DNA from: a virus
Direction: 5' to 3' (one strand)
Virus record (IMG/VR): IMGVR_UViG_3300042311_001316
Location: 32,046-96,045 of that record
Length of the DNA stretch: 64,000 nucleotides
A model generated the notes under the pieces. That model saw nothing but the letters and a program-made list of their open reading frames with translations. It did not search any database and was not told the origin of the DNA. Each line of letters begins with the position of its first letter. The first letter of the stretch is position 1. Made by a program: the position numbers and the translations under genes. Positions 24,690-32,389 of this stretch are shown one piece after another.

Positions 24690-25699
24690 TTTCTTTTTAA
24701 ATCCAAAGTAATACAATGTGGACCACCACCCAATGTCCTACAATGTGTTAGTTTAATTGGTATGCAATCAAAATTGTGGTTTTTTAATAATTTCATTAAA
24801 GGTTTTTGTGTTTCTTCTACTATAATAGTTCGTTCATCAATACTTAATATATTCATAGCCATCCAAATACTACTATTACCAAAGTCTTGATGTATTTGAG
24901 TAGGGATCGGTTCATCGAAATAAATACAATTCCAATTTTTGAAAAATTCCGGCAGGTTATGTTTATTAACTCTTGAAGAATTTAATAAAATTGTATTATC
25001 ATTTAATGGAACAAAAGTTGTATCAACATGCATGTAAGAATAAAAATTTTCTAAAATATGTAGTTTATAATTTTTTGGTATATTTCTTTTTAACCATTCT
25101 GCGCCTTTTAAATTTCCAGTATTGCTTACTAAATAAAATATATTATTATCTACTTTAAAAATATTTGCGGCATCAAATAAAATTTCTTCATTTGTTAATG
25201 TTGGTATTTTTAAATCATTTAATTGATAATTTTTATCTAATAATTTTTGCTTTGGGGCGCTGATCCAGTTAAACCCTTCTTGAAATTTTTCTTCAAAAAT
25301 TTCAAATAAAGAGAAATTCTCAAAATATCTTGATCGTAACACATTTGGTGATTCAATTATAGTATTTTCTATTACTAATGCTGTGTCTCTTGGGCAATAA
25401 GAAAAATATTGTTCAGTTTTCCAAAAGCTATTACTAATTTTATTTTTATTAATTGGTTTACTTCTATATGTTTTTATATTATGCGACCTTAATAATTCTT
25501 CAAATTTTTCTAAATCATCGAATGTTTCATCAATAATATTTTTAGGATATTGACCTAATTTCAATTTTTTAAATTCATTATTTGATAAATTAGCATATTC
25601 GATACTATGCATAGATTTATCTTTTGTATTAGGTTTAATAGCATTTATAATATTACCTATTATAACTTCTTGTAATGTTGAATATTCGTTTTTAATCAT
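24686..25699 (-). CDS. Amidinotransferase-like enzyme B
   Basis: 337 residues, the same length as paralog A. YCPRDTALVIENTIIES, ILFDAANIFKVDNNIFYLVS, YSYMHVDTTFVPLNDNTILL (catalytic His-x-Asp) and TLGGGPHCITLDLKRK with nucleophile Cys329. The GGGPHC end is closer to the glycine amidinotransferase pattern than paralog A is. ATGA overlaps join it to the genes on both sides. Confidence 0.8.
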   Translation of the reverse strand: MIKNEYSTLQEVIIGNIINAIKPNTKDKSMHSIEYANLSNNEFKKLKLGQYPKNIIDETFDDLEKFEELLRSHNIKTYRSKPINKNKISNSFWKTEQYFSYCPRDTALVIENTIIESPNVLRSRYFENFSLFEIFEEKFQEGFNWISAPKQKLLDKNYQLNDLKIPTLTNEEILFDAANIFKVDNNIFYLVSNTGNLKGAEWLKRNIPKNYKLHILENFYSYMHVDTTFVPLNDNTILLNSSRVNKHNLPEFFKNWNCIYFDEPIPTQIHQDFGNSSIWMAMNILSIDERTIIVEETQKPLMKLLKNHNFDCIPIKLTHCRTLGGGPHCITLDLKRK

Positions 25700-26289
25700 T
25701 TATAGATGCTCTTTCTTGGTATTACATTTTCAGTATCAGACGTATAATATATAAATCTCAATGCTTCTGCATTATTAGAATTTTTACTAACTGAATGCCA
25801 AGAATTTTCAGTATTTTCAAATATAACAAAATTATTTTTAATCCAATCGTATGTAACTTTATTATTATCATTTTCTAAAATTAATTGACAATCGCTATTA
25901 TTTAAAAAATAAATTCCAGTTAAAAATCTTTTTAAACCTAGATAGCTATTAATTGTATAATCTATATGTGCTTCAACCATATGATTTTCAGGTATTCGCA
26001 TAAAACCCCCGCCCCAAAAATTCATATCAACAATTATTCCTTTTTTATTAAAATAATTTTCTAATTTTTTTATAAATTTATGATTATAAAAATAATTTAC
26101 GGGTATATTAGTAATATTTTCATCTAAATCATAAATCCAAGTATACTCGTGTAATAATGTGTTTTTATTTTGATAAATTTTGCATTCTTTTTCTGTTAAT
26201 TTATTAAAATAAATTTCTAATGTATTTGTAATTTCATTAGAAAAAACATTTGTTAATAATAAATGATTATAAGGTTTATTTTTAAACAT
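25696..26289 (-). CDS. 2OG-Fe(II) oxygenase-like protein B
   Basis: 197 residues. VEAHIDYT gives His108-x-Asp110; ENSWHSVSKNSNNAEALRFIYYTS gives His165 and Arg178, the full facial triad and 2OG-binding Arg. LKRFLTGIYFLNN is a core strand. Smaller than paralog A and not closely similar. First gene of a short leftward operon from the bidirectional element at 26290. Confidence 0.75.
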   Translation of the reverse strand: MFKNKPYNHLLLTNVFSNEITNTLEIYFNKLTEKECKIYQNKNTLLHEYTWIYDLDENITNIPVNYFYNHKFIKKLENYFNKKGIIVDMNFWGGGFMRIPENHMVEAHIDYTINSYLGLKRFLTGIYFLNNSDCQLILENDNNKVTYDWIKNNFVIFENTENSWHSVSKNSNNAEALRFIYYTSDTENVIPRKSIYK

Positions 26290-26301
26290 ATAAATATTTA
26301 T
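26290..26301. promoter_or_regulatory. Palindromic bidirectional late-promoter-like element
   Basis: ATAAATATTTAT is a perfect 12-base palindrome and fills the entire gap between divergent start codons at 26289 (leftward oxygenase) and 26302 (rightward sulfotransferase). Neither gene has room for a ribosome-binding site, so transcripts from this element would be nearly leaderless. Confidence 0.5.
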
Positions 26302-26943
26302 ATGAAAATATTATTATTATCTTCTGAAAGAAGTGGAAGTACCGCATTTCAAGAATTTTTAGCTAATAAAAATAATATTAAAAATTATTTAGAACCTTTT
26401 GAAAATACTCAAAATAAAAGATTTACAAAAAGTAATGAATATTCAATAATTAATGCTATAAATATATTATGTAACGATAATAATTATATTATAAAAATAC
26501 AAATGAATCAAATGAATGATAATAAAATAAAATTTATAATTAATGAGTTACAAATTGATAATATAATAGTATTATTGAGAAAAAATTTTATTGAACAATG
26601 TTTAAGTAATCAATTATCAAATTATACGGATAAATGGCACAATTCAGATTTAAAACCAAAAGATAACATAATACATCATGAAATGATAAAAAATAAAACA
26701 TTTAAGGCAAATGAAAAATATTTTATAAATCAAGAAACTTACAATAAAAGATTATTAAATTGGGGGTTAAAAAATCCTATTTATTTTCATGAAGATAATA
26801 TTGTTAATTTTAATTGTACACGTTATAAAAAATTAAATAACAATATTATCACTAATTTTACTAATCAAAATGAAATATTTCATTTTAATACTAATTATAA
26901 TGTTAGTTTGAGAAAATATTTAAATGAAAATTTATATTATTAA
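26302..26943 (+). CDS. Sulfotransferase-like protein, diverged
   Basis: 213 residues from the ATG at 26302; a frame extending upstream to 26263 would overlap the divergent gene and is rejected. MKILLLSSERSGSTAFQEFL carries the PAPS loop; IIVLLRKNFIEQCLSNQLS corresponds to the 3'-phosphate motif. It is shorter than the sulfotransferase-like protein at 19060. Overlaps the next gene by 20 bp. Confidence 0.65.
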   Translation: MKILLLSSERSGSTAFQEFLANKNNIKNYLEPFENTQNKRFTKSNEYSIINAINILCNDNNYIIKIQMNQMNDNKIKFIINELQIDNIIVLLRKNFIEQCLSNQLSNYTDKWHNSDLKPKDNIIHHEMIKNKTFKANEKYFINQETYNKRLLNWGLKNPIYFHEDNIVNFNCTRYKKLNNNIITNFTNQNEIFHFNTNYNVSLRKYLNENLYY

Positions 26944-27091
26944 AGAACCAACAGAAAATGATTTTTTTTATATAGAAGATTTAATTTCTTATTTTAATTT
27001 AGAAATAGTCGAAGATATTAAACAAGCAGATATTTTGTTTTTTCAACCTTATTATGATTATGGTAATTATAATAATGCACATACGATTTAA
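26924..27091 (+). CDS. 5' part of an interrupted glycosyltransferase-like gene
   Basis: 55 codons (MKIYIIKEPTENDFFYIEDL, then DIKQADILFFQPYYDYG) ending in a TAA inside the loop of a perfect 21-bp inverted repeat. The same frame continues past the stop into 27098..27964. The region corresponds to the N-terminus of the paralog at 27951 (MKIFDPN..., IEQADFVWIENSP), so the two parts together make one normal gene. Confidence 0.5.
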   Translation: MKIYIIKEPTENDFFYIEDLISYFNLEIVEDIKQADILFFQPYYDYGNYNNAHTI

Positions 27092-27111
27092 TCGTATGTG
27101 CATTATTATAA
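27067..27111. repeat. Perfect 21-bp palindrome inside a coding region
   Basis: Arms 27067-27087 and 27091-27111 are exact reverse complements, separated by TTA. The in-frame TAA at 27089-27091 is in the loop. It is neither a terminator (no T-run) nor intergenic. Possible origins are a templated insertion, a recoding/bypass structure or an assembly artefact. Confidence 0.85.
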
Positions 27112-27964
27112 ACCTATTGTTTATTTTGATATTTGTGATTATAGCCCATTATATGAAAATAAAGAACTATTTAATTTTTTAAAAGAAAACAATATAAAAT
27201 TAGTAACCTTTGATAAAGAAAATATTAAAATTATAAATGATGAATTTATAATGAATTATTGGGAATTAAAAAGTTATCTAACAACATTAACAATAAAAAA
27301 TGAAATTAATAAAAGATTTTTATGTTTAAATCGCAGGATTCATGAATTTAGAAATACATTAATTGGTGAATTATATAATCAAAATTTATTAGATAATTTT
27401 TTATTAGGTTTTGGGCGCGAACGATCAGGTAAAAAACAACATTTTGATTATAATAATTTAAAATATATAACAAATAACAATTATAAAAATTTTGAAAAAC
27501 AATTACCAATTATATTACAAAACAAAGTTAACAATTTAACTGTTGAAGATATATTTTTATTAAAACAAGATTTGTTCTCTAAAACCCAAATGAGTATAGT
27601 AACAGAAACAAACTTTAATTTTCCCATTTTAACAGAAAAAACATATTTAGAATTAAGTAATAATCGACCTTTTATAATAGCTGGCGGCGCTTATTCATTA
27701 AAAAAATTACACAATAAAGGTTTCAAAACTTTTTCTTTATTATGGGATGAAAATTATGATTTAATAGAAGATCATACAAAAAGGTTAAATGCTATCGTAG
27801 AAGTAATTAGATTTCTAAATAATTTAGATAGTAAAGAGTTTAATAATATTATTGAGAAATCAAAAATAATATCAGAATATAATAAACAAATATGTAATGA
27901 AATTTTACAAAAAACTAAAAATAACTTTAATCAATATATTAGGAATATAAATGAAAATATTTGA
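27098..27964 (+). CDS. 3' part of an interrupted glycosyltransferase-like gene
   Basis: 288 residues in the same frame as 26924 (174 bases apart). KPIVYFDICDYSPLY follows, then RFLCLNRRIHEFRN and a C-terminal block MSIVTETNFNFPILTEKTYLELSNNRPFIIAGG, FSLLWDENYDLIEDHTKR that aligns with the next gene. The E-T...E-K...E-L...G-P-F-I pattern resembles the C-terminal donor-binding half of fucosyltransferase/exostosin-type GT-B enzymes. Without the upstream 55 codons it has no ribosome-binding site, and its ATG-like start would be a CTG/GTG/ATG inside the palindrome arm. Confidence 0.6.
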   Translation: MHYYKPIVYFDICDYSPLYENKELFNFLKENNIKLVTFDKENIKIINDEFIMNYWELKSYLTTLTIKNEINKRFLCLNRRIHEFRNTLIGELYNQNLLDNFLLGFGRERSGKKQHFDYNNLKYITNNNYKNFEKQLPIILQNKVNNLTVEDIFLLKQDLFSKTQMSIVTETNFNFPILTEKTYLELSNNRPFIIAGGAYSLKKLHNKGFKTFSLLWDENYDLIEDHTKRLNAIVEVIRFLNNLDSKEFNNIIEKSKIISEYNKQICNEILQKTKNNFNQYIRNINENI

Positions 27965-28931
27965 TCCAAACTATAAAAATAATATTGAAATAAAAAATAA
28001 TTGGAATTGGTATGGATTACTTGGTTTAAAAAGATTAATTCCTGAAATAGAAATAACTGAAAATATCGAACAAGCAGATTTTGTTTGGATTGAAAACTCA
28101 CCTAATAAAAGAGTTAGTAAAAGAAAAGATTTTCCTGTTTATTCAAATAAAACACATATTTTAAATGCAGGTTTAGAATATGAAAATACTAAATATGATT
28201 TACCAAAAAATTATATTGTGTTTGATTGTAATGAAAAAAACAATCAAATAGATTTTAACTTATGTAAATTAACAAGTTGGTTAGATGGTCAATTAGTCAC
28301 AGGAAATAAAGAAATAAAATTTAATTTTGGATTTCGTCGCCCTGATATTCATAGAAACTCATTGGAAAAATTAATAAATAATTTTTCTGTTTATCATTAT
28401 CGTTGTGAAATTCCCGAAAAAATAAACGATGATATTTTTTTAAATTCAAAATATGCCGATTTATTTCAAGAAAATATATCGGATAATATCTTTACAGATA
28501 TTGCTGGTGTTCACAATCAAGTTCCTGAATCTTTTGTTAACATGTATAAAGAAACAAATATATCAATTGTAATGGAAACAATGTTTTGGCATGATTTATG
28601 CTTTGATAGTGAAAAAGTTCATCGAGAGTTAGCTTGTGGAATGATACCAATTATTTTTGGACCTATTGGTATTGTTGAAAAATTAAAAAATCAAGGATTT
28701 ATTTTTCCTGAACATTTATGGGATCATAGTTATGATAAGATTATTGATCCATTAAAACGATTTGATTTTCTCGTTGACCAATTATTTGAAATAGAAAAAA
28801 CATCTAATAGAGAATTTGATTTATGGAAAAAAGAATTTGAAATAATTGGTTTTAAAAATCATCAAACAGCTAAACGGAATTTAAAAAATGATATTGATAA
28901 TCTTAGAAAAATTTTTCATAATTTTCTGTAA
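27951..28931 (+). CDS. Glycosyltransferase-like protein (fucosyltransferase/exostosin-like C-terminus)
   Basis: 326 residues, intact paralog of the interrupted gene. HRNSLEKLINNFSVYHYRCEIPE precedes ISIVMETMFWHDLCFDSEKVHRELACGMIPIIFGPIG and FPEHLWDHSYDKIIDP. The E-K-x-x-R-E-L-A-x-G-x-x-P-I-x-x-G pattern is typical of GT-B enzymes that recognise nucleotide sugars. It overlaps the previous gene by 14 bp and converges on 28903..29280. Glycosylation of the island's product or of virion proteins is possible. Confidence 0.6.
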   Translation: MKIFDPNYKNNIEIKNNWNWYGLLGLKRLIPEIEITENIEQADFVWIENSPNKRVSKRKDFPVYSNKTHILNAGLEYENTKYDLPKNYIVFDCNEKNNQIDFNLCKLTSWLDGQLVTGNKEIKFNFGFRRPDIHRNSLEKLINNFSVYHYRCEIPEKINDDIFLNSKYADLFQENISDNIFTDIAGVHNQVPESFVNMYKETNISIVMETMFWHDLCFDSEKVHRELACGMIPIIFGPIGIVEKLKNQGFIFPEHLWDHSYDKIIDPLKRFDFLVDQLFEIEKTSNREFDLWKKEFEIIGFKNHQTAKRNLKNDIDNLRKIFHNFL

Positions 28932-29280
28932 TATCGTTTTTTAACAAAAATAAAACTTCATCTGTTTCATTAAAAAAGCTAAATGATAAGTAGAATGTAT
29001 ATATTATTTTACCATCTTCACAATCATCAATTATATTTGTATGTTCTATGTGATAGTTTACGTTCATGTGCCCAATTAACGAATTAATATCAATTAAAAA
29101 TTTATTAATTAATTTATTATTTAATATTGGGAGTTTGTTGTTGAGTTGATAAAAACCGTGATTGGAATTAATAACTATTGAGCATAAACCTGATCCATCT
29201 TTATCTAATTTTCCCATAGCCGAAACGGGATAAATTTTTTCATCACCGATAAAGAATTTTAATCTTGTTTGAGAAACCAC
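28903..29280 (-). CDS. Hypothetical protein with DEVLFLLK tail
   Basis: 125 residues: KFFIGDEKIYPVSAMGKLDKDGSGLCSIVINSNHGFYQL and a C-terminal TFYLSFSFFNETDEVLFLLKND. One of three consecutive small leftward genes sharing this strand-helix ending. Overlaps the convergent GT-like gene by 29 bp. Confidence 0.65.
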   Translation of the reverse strand: MVSQTRLKFFIGDEKIYPVSAMGKLDKDGSGLCSIVINSNHGFYQLNNKLPILNNKLINKFLIDINSLIGHMNVNYHIEHTNIIDDCEDGKIIYTFYLSFSFFNETDEVLFLLKNDITENYEKFF

Positions 29281-29537
29281 AATATTTCATCCAAATTGTT
29301 TTTAAATTCGATTGTTATTCTTATTTTATTAAACCATTCATTATCATAATTTATTGTACCATATTTTTCAATGTTAATATTGATATTTTCCGGCAAAGTA
29401 TCAATATCATCAACAATTATTTGATTTATTTCTTTATCTGTATGATAAATTGGTAACATATAAGCTAATTGGTTTAATTTTTTGTCTGAAGTTAAGATTA
29501 ATTCTGGATAACATTCAATTATGTAATATTTTGTCAT
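29259..29537 (-). CDS. Hypothetical protein with DEILWFLK tail
   Basis: 92 residues from the ATG at 29537 (MTKYYIIECYPELILTSDKK). A start at 29576 would reach deep into the upstream gene. The ending IRITIEFKNNLDEILWFLKQD matches its neighbours. Overlaps both adjacent genes by about 20 bp. Confidence 0.65.
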   Translation of the reverse strand: MTKYYIIECYPELILTSDKKLNQLAYMLPIYHTDKEINQIIVDDIDTLPENININIEKYGTINYDNEWFNKIRITIEFKNNLDEILWFLKQD

Positions 29538-29817
29538 TATAAATTCTTTCATTTTGTAATAGCCATAATATTTCATCTACTTCATTATTAAATTTAAAAG
29601 AAATACTAATAAATTTCAAAGAAATACAGTCATATTCTATTTTTAATAGACTATATATTATATTTTTAGGATAATTAATTTTAAAAATATGGTTAAGTTT
29701 TTTTATATGATCTTGATCACTTGTATTATCATTTAACTCAATGAAATACCCAAAAGCATATTCTTTGTTTTTTGTAAAAGTTACAGGGTTTATAGAATAT
29801 ATAAAATATTCATTCAT
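29515..29817 (-). CDS. Hypothetical protein with DEILWLLQ tail
   Basis: 100 residues; LKFISISFKFNNEVDEILWLLQNE near the C-terminus followed by ten further residues. Shares one base with the stop of the dNMP kinase gene, so it is read from the same mRNA. Confidence 0.65.
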   Translation of the reverse strand: MNEYFIYSINPVTFTKNKEYAFGYFIELNDNTSDQDHIKKLNHIFKINYPKNIIYSLLKIEYDCISLKFISISFKFNNEVDEILWLLQNERIYNDKILHN

Positions 29818-30437
29818 CAGTTATTCCATAATTTCACTAAATTTTCAACTTGGCTTTCTAATTGATCGATTGATCCATTATTATAAATGATATGGTCAAA
29901 CGCGCAGTTCAACCAATTCCATTCTGAAATATGTATTTTAAGCTCGTTTAAGCGTTCTACAGCAATTTTGTCGCCTCTTGCGGCTTTCACCCCATCTAAT
30001 ATCCAAGAGGGTTCTGGATCGCGCCTAATCCAGATTGTAGGGTACTTATTTTTCTTTAACCAATCAAATTCATTTGGGAATCTACAGTCGGTTACAACAA
30101 CATCCTTGCCATCAAATTTTTTAGCTAAACTTAACAACCAAATGTCAGGATGAAAATGTTCACGCATAACATCAGTTCCGATAAATTGCAAAGCAAAACG
30201 TGGAGTAAAATTATTAATACCCAATCGGTTACTCCACCAAACATCAATAGTTTCTCTCCAAACTCTACTTTCAGTTGTTTTGCCTTCTAATAATTCTCTA
30301 TCCCAAGAAAAAATATTAGCACAAGCATCTTTTAACGTGCCAGCAAAACTGGCTTTTTCAAAATGATAATTTTCAATTAAGATACTTCCTAGCGTATCTT
30401 TTCCTGCGCCAGCAAATCCACCTATTCCTACAATCAT
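29817..30437 (-). CDS. 1: Deoxynucleoside monophosphate kinase (T4 gp1-like)
   Basis: 206 residues. P-loop GFAGAGKDT at 7-15, then SFAGTLKDACANIFSW, the substrate-binding TPRFALQFIGTDVMREHFHPDIWLL and a VVVTDCRFPNEFDWL segment, all typical of phage dNMP kinases. The T4 enzyme phosphorylates dTMP, dGMP and hydroxymethyl-dCMP for DNA synthesis. No modified-base gene is seen in this window to refine the substrate. Confidence 0.88.
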   Translation of the reverse strand: MIVGIGGFAGAGKDTLGSILIENYHFEKASFAGTLKDACANIFSWDRELLEGKTTESRVWRETIDVWWSNRLGINNFTPRFALQFIGTDVMREHFHPDIWLLSLAKKFDGKDVVVTDCRFPNEFDWLKKNKYPTIWIRRDPEPSWILDGVKAARGDKIAVERLNELKIHISEWNWLNCAFDHIIYNNGSIDQLESQVENLVKLWNN

Positions 30438-30438
30438 A

Positions 30439-30747
30439 TTAGCTCCATTTTAAAATCATTTCTACTTGAAAAGCGTTATCTTGAATTGGGTGATCTTTTA
30501 ACCAATCATGGACATTATCATATATTTTGTTATTTAAACAAAAAGAATATTTCTCATTGGGCCAAATAACTGCTGGTCCAGTTAATCGATGCCAAATATA
30601 ATCTTTTTCACACCAAACTTTATGACTGCTTTCTAAATCTTCAAAAGCAGGTGTATTTTCATCAGGTGAAGAAATTTCATATAATGGCATATCATTAGGA
30701 TCATCAGTAGTAAATTTTTCACCATTTACATAATAACGGTATGTCAT
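30439..30747 (-). CDS. HRLTGPA-family protein, copy 6 (short tail)
   Basis: 102 residues (MTYRYYVNGEKFTTDDPND). Full core YIWHRLTGPAVIWPNEKYSFCLNNKIY (the usual DG is NE here) and WLKDHPIQDNAFQVEMILKWS tail. ATGA overlap with the Pth2-like gene upstream; stands alone rather than in a cassette. Confidence 0.8.
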   Translation of the reverse strand: MTYRYYVNGEKFTTDDPNDMPLYEISSPDENTPAFEDLESSHKVWCEKDYIWHRLTGPAVIWPNEKYSFCLNNKIYDNVHDWLKDHPIQDNAFQVEMILKWS

Positions 30748-31211
30748 CTCATTAAATCAAATTGAGAAAATAATGGTCCGATTTCATCTTTATTACCAAA
30801 ATAATAAAATACAGTCATTTCTTCACGCAAACAAAGACGAACGATTTTTCCACTTTCAATTTTAAAATTTTCTGTAACTGTAATATCATTATCTAAACAT
30901 TTTACAATTTCTTCATCAGCCCAAAATGGATAAGTTGGATCGATAACAACATCTTTAAAAAATGTATAATTTTTATTAAAATCTTCAATTTGTTTATAAG
31001 ATGCAGTTAAAGCAATTGTTGTACCAAATCCATTGCCTGAACGAATCCAAAGATCAAATAATTCATTATTGATTAAACTTGATGGATTGGTAAGATAATC
31101 ATAAACAAATTTTGTCCCAGCATGATTTGCTTGAGCACAGGCTTTACCAGGATTCATACTATATAAATCACTTGGGATTAAAAGATAAAGAATAGGGGTT
31201 GTTGTAGTCAT
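30744..31211 (-). CDS. Peptidyl-tRNA hydrolase Pth2-like protein
   Basis: 155 residues. YLLIPSDLYSMNPGKACAQANHAGTKFVYDYL matches the Pth2 signature, where strand 1 with an Asp is followed by GKxxAQxxHA. TTIALTASYKQIEDF, KDVVIDPTYPFW and a C-terminal LCLREEMTVFYYFGNKDEI follow. Pth2 releases peptides from peptidyl-tRNA. Its own TTGACT/TATAAT promoter lies immediately upstream. It may protect translation late in infection, and adds to a tRNA-related set with TilS. Confidence 0.7.
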   Translation of the reverse strand: MTTTTPILYLLIPSDLYSMNPGKACAQANHAGTKFVYDYLTNPSSLINNELFDLWIRSGNGFGTTIALTASYKQIEDFNKNYTFFKDVVIDPTYPFWADEEIVKCLDNDITVTENFKIESGKIVRLCLREEMTVFYYFGNKDEIGPLFSQFDLMR

Positions 31212-31235
31212 TAATTTTTCCTCTTAAATTTTTAT

Positions 31236-31264
31236 CATTATAAATTAATATCAATTATTAGTCA
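31236..31264 (-). promoter_or_regulatory. Sigma70-type promoter
   Basis: Minus strand TTGACT, 17-base spacer, TATAAT (consensus -10). It drives the Pth2-like gene and copy 6, starting directly after a terminator. Confidence 0.75.
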
Positions 31265-31268
31265 AGAA

Positions 31269-31294
31269 AAAAGGGGAAATTTAAATTTCCCCTT
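31269..31294 (-). terminator. Rho-independent terminator
   Basis: Arms AAAGGGGAAATTT and its complement (13 bp) followed on the minus strand by a T-run; ends the 31313..31768 transcript just before the next promoter. Confidence 0.75.
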
Positions 31295-31312
31295 TACACA
31301 TTTATATGTAAT

Positions 31313-31768
31313 TTAAAATAATTGTTTTAGTAACTTAATTTGTTCTAATGTAATATTTTCCCAATCAACAACATTATTATCAATTGTAATTTTAAGAATT
31401 TCTTTTTTAGAAAATGGTTCGTTAAAATTAATAGTTACTTTATGGGGAATTTGTTCAGTTTTTCGTTTAGTTGGTATAAGAATTTCCCAAGGGTCTTTTC
31501 CCCTATTATCATTTGGTACTTCAATATTTTTATATGTATAAACAGTTCCAGAAATATTTTTATGCGTAACATCTTCAACATCCAAATAGTTTACATTTGG
31601 ATATTTATCAGCATTACCATTGATTTGATTTAAAACCATTAGTGCTTGTTTATATTCATATAATTTATGATATTTATAAAATAGATGTTTGTTTGAATTA
31701 TAAAGAATTTTTTCTTCTTTATTATTTTCTATAAAATCATTTATTGCCATATGTAATGTTGTTTTCAT
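31313..31768 (-). CDS. Hypothetical protein
   Basis: 151 residues. Helical N-terminal half (MAINDFIENNKEEKILYNSNKHLFYKYHKLYEYKQAL), then VNYLDVEDVTHKN and a strand-rich end (HKVTINFNEPFSKKEILKITIDN). A TTTTTCCT-flanked AAGGAAAAAT ribosome-binding site precedes the ATG. No family recognised. Confidence 0.6.
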   Translation of the reverse strand: MKTTLHMAINDFIENNKEEKILYNSNKHLFYKYHKLYEYKQALMVLNQINGNADKYPNVNYLDVEDVTHKNISGTVYTYKNIEVPNDNRGKDPWEILIPTKRKTEQIPHKVTINFNEPFSKKEILKITIDNNVVDWENITLEQIKLLKQLF

Positions 31769-31778
31769 AATTTTTCCT

Positions 31779-32084
31779 TTATGAATATTTTAATAACATT
31801 TCTACTTGAAATGCATTAACTTGATTTGGGTGTTCTTTCAACCAATTATGAATATTTTCATAAAATTTACCAATTAACCAAAAATATTCTTTTCCATCAT
31901 TGTCAATAAACGCAGGGCCAGTTAATCGATGCCAACAATTTTTTTCTTTACACCAAAGTTTTTCGCCTGTTATCAAATCTTCCCAAGCTGGTGTTTCTTC
32001 ATTTAATGAACAAATTTTATCATGTGGAATTTTATAATAATCTTTAGTTGTAAATTTCTTACCATCAATATAATAAACAATCAT
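31779..32084 (-). CDS. HRLTGPA-family protein, copy 7 (short tail)
   Basis: 101 residues (MIVYYIDGKKFTTKDYYKIP). Variant ICSLNEETPAWEDL in place of ISSPDENTPA; CWHRLTGPAFIDNDG core; WLKEHPNQVNAFQVEMLLKYS tail. Confidence 0.8.
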   Translation of the reverse strand: MIVYYIDGKKFTTKDYYKIPHDKICSLNEETPAWEDLITGEKLWCKEKNCWHRLTGPAFIDNDGKEYFWLIGKFYENIHNWLKEHPNQVNAFQVEMLLKYS

Positions 32085-32086
32085 TT

Positions 32087-32389
32087 TTATTCTCGTAATT
32101 TAAAAATAGTCAAATTTGCACTATTAAGTTCTTGTTCAAAATGATCAAAAACATCTTCATAATGAACAAATAGATGAACTTCTTTTTCAGCAGCAAATTT
32201 CATAATTACAGGAAGATTATCTTCTTTTCCAATAGTTAATTGATAAGCAGTAATTTTTTCTTGAAAATCTTTTGGATATTGAGGAAAAGCTAACGTATCC
32301 AAGGCGCGCATAACAGCATCTTCAATTTTAAAAATAATAACATAACCTTGCCCACCAACCCATTTATCTGTAAAAGCATATTTATTCAT
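32087..32389 (-). CDS. Hypothetical protein
   Basis: 100 residues from the ATG at 32389, which has GGAG at correct spacing; the longer start at 32464 would lie inside TilS. KYAFTDKWVGGQGYVIIFKIEDAVMRALDTL, then VIMKFAAEKEVHLFVHYEDVFDHFEQELNSANLTIF. Coupled to TilS by an 8-bp overlap. No recognised domain. Confidence 0.6.
   Translation of the reverse strand: MNKYAFTDKWVGGQGYVIIFKIEDAVMRALDTLAFPQYPKDFQEKITAYQLTIGKEDNLPVIMKFAAEKEVHLFVHYEDVFDHFEQELNSANLTIFKLRE

Noticed and set aside
26263-26301. Extended start for the rightward sulfotransferase
   Set aside because: The extra 13 residues would be coded over the divergent gene's start and the palindromic element; the ATG at 26302 begins the typical MKILLLSSERSGS motif.
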